From assembly GCA_021397835.1 (NCBI GenBank), contig JAJFZO010000566.1, forward strand, positions 4,030,001 through 4,094,000: a stretch of DNA of 64,000 bases. Direction: 5' to 3'. The position numbers were made by a program, and so were the translations under genes. The stretch's first letter is position 1. Every line of letters begins with the position of its first letter. Source of the stretch: Moringa oleifera (Eukaryota > Streptophyta > Magnoliopsida > Brassicales > Moringaceae). Of this stretch, positions 59,583-64,000 are shown one piece after another. The notes below the pieces were generated by a model. That model worked only from the letters and a program-made list of their open reading frames with translations. It was not told the origin of the DNA and did not search any database.

Positions 59583-62500
59583 GAAGGAAACAATGTTGTC
59601 AAATATGTTCAATTCCACGACAATCAAATAGAAAAAAAAAAAAAAAGAAACAACATGGAAATTGTGTATGGTAATATCAACCATGAGGTTATTTTAATAA
59701 CACTTCCTCTATCACCTAGGAAGGGAGGTCAACAAATCAAGGTAGGTTTTGGAATTTAACAAATATGAAACAAAATTTAAGAAGAATATACAACAATTAC
59801 ACGGTTGATGTATTTTTTTTTTTTTCATTTCCATGCTAGATGTAATGTGATTTGGTTTTCTTAATGGACAATTTAGGTGATGAAAAAAATGATATTCATT
59901 TCAAGGTAATGGTAAGTGTTACCATATTAAGGTTTTAAGTATGGGCAACATGCATTGTACTTTCTCATATAGGCAAACTACCAAATAGATAAATCTTTAA
60001 TCTCTTATCAGTATTCAATAAAGTTTCTTATTAAACACCATATATACCAATTGAAATAGCATTCAGTTCACCTAAACAAAATTGTATTTGAAGATGAATT
60101 CTCATTGGTCAGCGGCGTACTAAAAATTTTGAAGGCATAGTGCTCCTTTATTGACAAAGTGTTTAGCAAATCATTGATTTGTCAAGAGTTGAATTCTTCC
60201 AATACAAAGTTTGAAAGATGTTACAATTTAAGACGTTAGAAAGTTTAAATGATCAAAGATATGTCCTTCTGGCATATGCAACATGTTTGGTGTTTTCACT
60301 CTTTCTCTCTCTCGTTTTTCCTCTTTCTTTTTTCTTCTCTCTCTTTTTCCCTCTATTTCTCTCATTTGCTATTTCTTACTATATCAATTAATTTGCCTCT
60401 AGTGTTTTTATTTCTTCTCCATTTTAGATGAATAAAGTGGTCTCAACAACAATTTTTATAGCTTCGTCAAAGGTTCATCCAACATTTGAAAGACTCTACG
60501 TGATTAGAAAAAGAGGAAATCAACCATGTATCACCAAGTGGATATACTACATGATGAATTTTATTTTGAGAAGAGAAACAAAATCAAAGCATCTTGTACT
60601 TTATAATATGAAAAAATTATATATGTTTAGCTGAAACTAGTTTTCAGCGCACAATGAAAGCCATGTACCTTATATTTTTTTTATAACATTATTAATTTGT
60701 CGTTCTACTGCCATTACATCTACAAGAGGTAAAAAAAAAAAAAAATCATATCTTAAGATCAAATTTAGCCTTACAATTTCCTTTGCTTAACTTTGCAAAA
60801 ACTTTTAACAAATCATATGACGGCTCTAGCATTCAAACAGAAGAAGATAATATAATTTCCTTTCATACATGTTAAAGTAAAAAATTAGGTTTATGAACCC
60901 AACAAAAATTTTAATCTTAACACAAAAGAGGAAAATCTAGCATATTTAAGTTTGTTGTTCAATAAAATATGTTTATGTTAACTTGTGTAGCAAAAAGATT
61001 TTTTTTTAAAATCACCATTTACCATCCTTCTTGTTAACAAATACAATTCAAAGCCTTCTAAACCATTTGATCTAAATAAATAATATATGTCTAATTAAGA
61101 AAAAAATTTTAAAAAGGAAATTTTGGTCATAAAACTTTAACTTCTATAAAAGGATTGATTCATGCATATGAGATAATTAAAATACAAACAATAAAGGAAA
61201 TGAGATAAGTATAAACAACAAGATATCTTGATATCAGATTTAGCCTTAAATGTAACAAGATTCTTTTTCTTACTTTAAATTAATTCATAGTAAGGCCACA
61301 AGTCCTAATTTTTTTCTTCATATACTAATGTATAAAAGAAAAAGTTCAGATTTCGTATAAAGACTAGTGATCGTATGTGATTTTTTTTTAATACAAAAGC
61401 AATTAGAAAAAGAAAAACAATCACACACCATCATACATGATAACATATACTAAATATAAAAGTTACACAGTTTGCCAATTATGCTTATATTTATGAAAGT
61501 GCGACATTTATATTTATGATATGAAAAATAAGAAAAACCATGCTTACAATCCTTACATTACTCACAAGCAATTCAAATGAATAGTAAAGTGACTTAAGTT
61601 CCTTTTGTTTCTCTCTTTTTTTTCTCCGATGACATACTTATAAATCTTATTTACAATAACACAAAATACAAGGTTTTGGTCACTACTCTATAATAAAAAA
61701 ATCTTACTTATTCATTTTGGAGTCTTAAGAAAAATAGAATATGATGATCATAAATGTGGCACCTCAATTGGGTTTGGAATAGATGCTTACTAACACCTAA
61801 GCAGCTAAGTATAATGAAAACATATTAAATGCACTTGATTCAAATCCTTAAGTATGAAGCAACTCATGGATATCAAATCAAATTAATGGCCTTATCTAAG
61901 AGCCTAGTTAAACAACTTGACCTAACCTTTCATTAGATAAACTTATCATGTGTGGTCATGAGTTAATCACATGGTTTAGTCAACCATAACCCATTGAGGT
62001 GCTACTTCATCGGCAGAAAGCTATCCATAAACAATTATCTTTAACCTTTAGTAGAAGCTTACAAAAGCTTGAAGAAGGTTGGTTTAGCATAAAGTTTTAC
62101 CACCTCACCCTAAATTCACTCCTCTAACTAGTTCCAGAAGCTTCTAAAAAGCTAGGGTTGTTTCTCAAATTCTGTAAACACCTAGAAACAGTCTTTGAAT
62201 AGTCAAATCATTTTCATTTCAATTAACCTCTTGCTACCAAATTATTCACTAACTTAAGCACCAAAGTGATCTTATGAGTTACCTCCCTGCTCACCTTCTT
62301 CTTAATTTTATAGATTAAAGCTTAGAGGAAACTTTTTCATCACTATAAGCTGACCTCATTGAAGCTCTTCCTTTCTTTCAACACTCACTGGTTCAACTCA
62401 CATTTTTTTTACAACAACAGAATATAGAACATCTAACAATACTATTCATTCTTATTCTATAGTTTTTGCTCCTACTTGATACTATTTTATAAGAAATTAC

Positions 62501-64000
62501 ACGTTATCAGTAGATTGATATATATATTTTTAGACACATAATTTTGCCACTAAGAAAACCTAAAAGTGAAACACATTTTCAAGGATTGGTTATAGGATTG
62601 ATCAGGATCGAATCAGTGATTCTCATCCAGTCTAATATCAGTGTGGTTTGTTGGTTCATGGACATTAAAGGGTCATAGATTGCAATCGAGGTTATGAATG
62701 GAAATGATCTAGATAAAATTGGAACAGAAGTGGATCAAGATTTAAGCACGAAGGCAATATCATTCTTGGTCGGGTTAATCAAGTTTAAATGTGTTAGGTT
62801 AGGAAAGGTTTGTAAAAAATTAATTTTCGATTTCTTCACGAGAACTAAGTGTGGATGGTTGGGATGATGTAGATGACTAAAATAGAAAAGATTTTAAGGA
62901 AATAAATGATATTTAAGGATGCAAATCATCATTGAAATCGTTATCATTCAAATCCATATGATTGTTTAAATACATAAATGCATTAAATTCAATAAAAGAT
63001 AAATATTATTCCCAAAATACAAATCAACAGACATCATAAGAACTAAAAAAGAAAGCAAAACTAAGTAGCAACATCAAGGTCCATTGGTGTATCAAAAATA
63101 AAAACATCGTCTTCATTTGCAATAATAACAGGAGTGGACTCAAGAGCTTGATCAAAACTACTATCTTTACAATCTTGATTGTTTAAGTTTAATTCAACAA
63201 TGGAAGGTTCATACTCAATTGACAGAATACACATAGGATCTTATACAATAACAAGAGGAAAAAATGCAACTAAATTAAGATCAAGGGCTGTAGAAGAGTT
63301 CAACCGCTTACTACCCTATCTCTGTAATACATTAAGTAGATTAGCAACGAATTTCAAAAGGCTTGAGCTCGAGCTTCTTCTTGTACTTTTCCAAGCTCAA
63401 TCGAATGGTGATTAGTGAGCTCTTCCCTTACGTTTTAACCTTTGCATATATGTTGGTTTGGGTATAGGATAACTCTACTTTATATTAGCCAACTTTAACT
63501 CTCAATTACTCAAGATCGACTTAAGCCTTTCGATCTTTGATACATATGCATGGACCTTATTAATAGTATCCTTAGTATATTTGTTCATAGCTTCATTCTT
63601 CTTCATGAAATAGAGTAAACTATGGCTACGAATCATTGTAGCAATCAATGATAGGAGATAAACATTGCTTGGCCTAAAAATAGGGAACTTTTTATGAATT
63701 CTAAAATGATAGAATCCCACATATTAGCTATTTTATAATGCTTGCATGAAAATTTTTCATCCCAAATACTAAGGATATATTAGAAAATTTTTGATTCTAA
63801 GATACTTAAGAATTTTCTTAGGATACTCTATATTTAGCAAGGCCTATCGGTATATAACAAGAAGAACATGATAGTTGAGGAAAAGATGCATGTTTTATTT
63901 AATGAAGAACCTAAGATAGAGATAGAAGGAAATTAAAGATGAACTCTTAGATATCATTAAGGAAGTAAAGACACTTGACATCTCTAAAAAAAAGTAAAAG
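59583..64000. other. AT-rich region with no recognised gene
   Basis: I see no protein family, RNA gene or complete transposon. A second A-run lies at 59631-59645. A polypyrimidine stretch (about 60296-60425) precedes a 68-codon frame at 60428-60634. A 78-codon frame at 63179-63415 has no recognisable domain. These could be chance frames or relics. Confidence 0.5.

Noticed and set aside
63179..63720. Frames of 78 (plus) and 72 (minus) codons near the right end
   Set aside because: No recognisable domain. They could be retroelement relics, but nothing I can read supports a family.

Overview
The window looks like a gene-poor, AT-rich stretch of a eudicot plant nuclear genome. The evidence is two multi-exon genes with plant-type introns, copia and Ty3 retrotransposons using the initiator-Met tRNA primer site, MITE-like elements and long AT-rich spacers. 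The species cannot be named from the sequence alone.

Layout. (1) 1482-10287 is a decayed plus-strand Ty3/gypsy chromovirus (Tekay/Del-like, with chromodomain remnant) with about 2-kb LTRs, a PBS and a matching target-site duplication. (2) 12901-19829 (minus strand) is an intact 8-exon gene for a GATA26/27-type transcription factor: N-terminal CX2CX18CX2C finger split by intron 1, then a C-terminal ASXH/DEUBAD-like region. The exon model closes exactly at 541 codons plus stop. (3) 20350-33300 is a 13-kb spacer with related AT-rich repeats, dinucleotide microsatellites and one orphan coding-like exon. (4) 33335-38386 (minus strand) is a small coiled-coil protein gene with phase-0 introns, whose start codon I could not place. 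One intron carries a MITE-like insertion and a tandem duplication of about 375 bp. (5) 39803-58367 is a nest of four Ty1/copia retrotransposons. Outer element A (minus) is interrupted by element D (minus, 40626-44484, lacking integrase), element B (plus, 47417-51952) and element C (plus, 52269-56846). (6) 58371-59582 is the 3' end of an L1-type LINE with a poly(A) tail, directly abutting element A. (7) 59583-64000 shows no recognisable gene.

All retroelements carry stops and frameshifts, so none is expected to be autonomous. The two host genes are the only ones likely to be functional. The most interesting structures are: the nest, provable because element A's protease and pre-integrase reading resumes on both sides of element B; a templated inverted insertion inside element B; the integrase-less, duplication-scarred element D; and short coding-like islands outside any gene model (about 11790-12343 and 32551-32659). 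I found no clear previously undescribed biological system.
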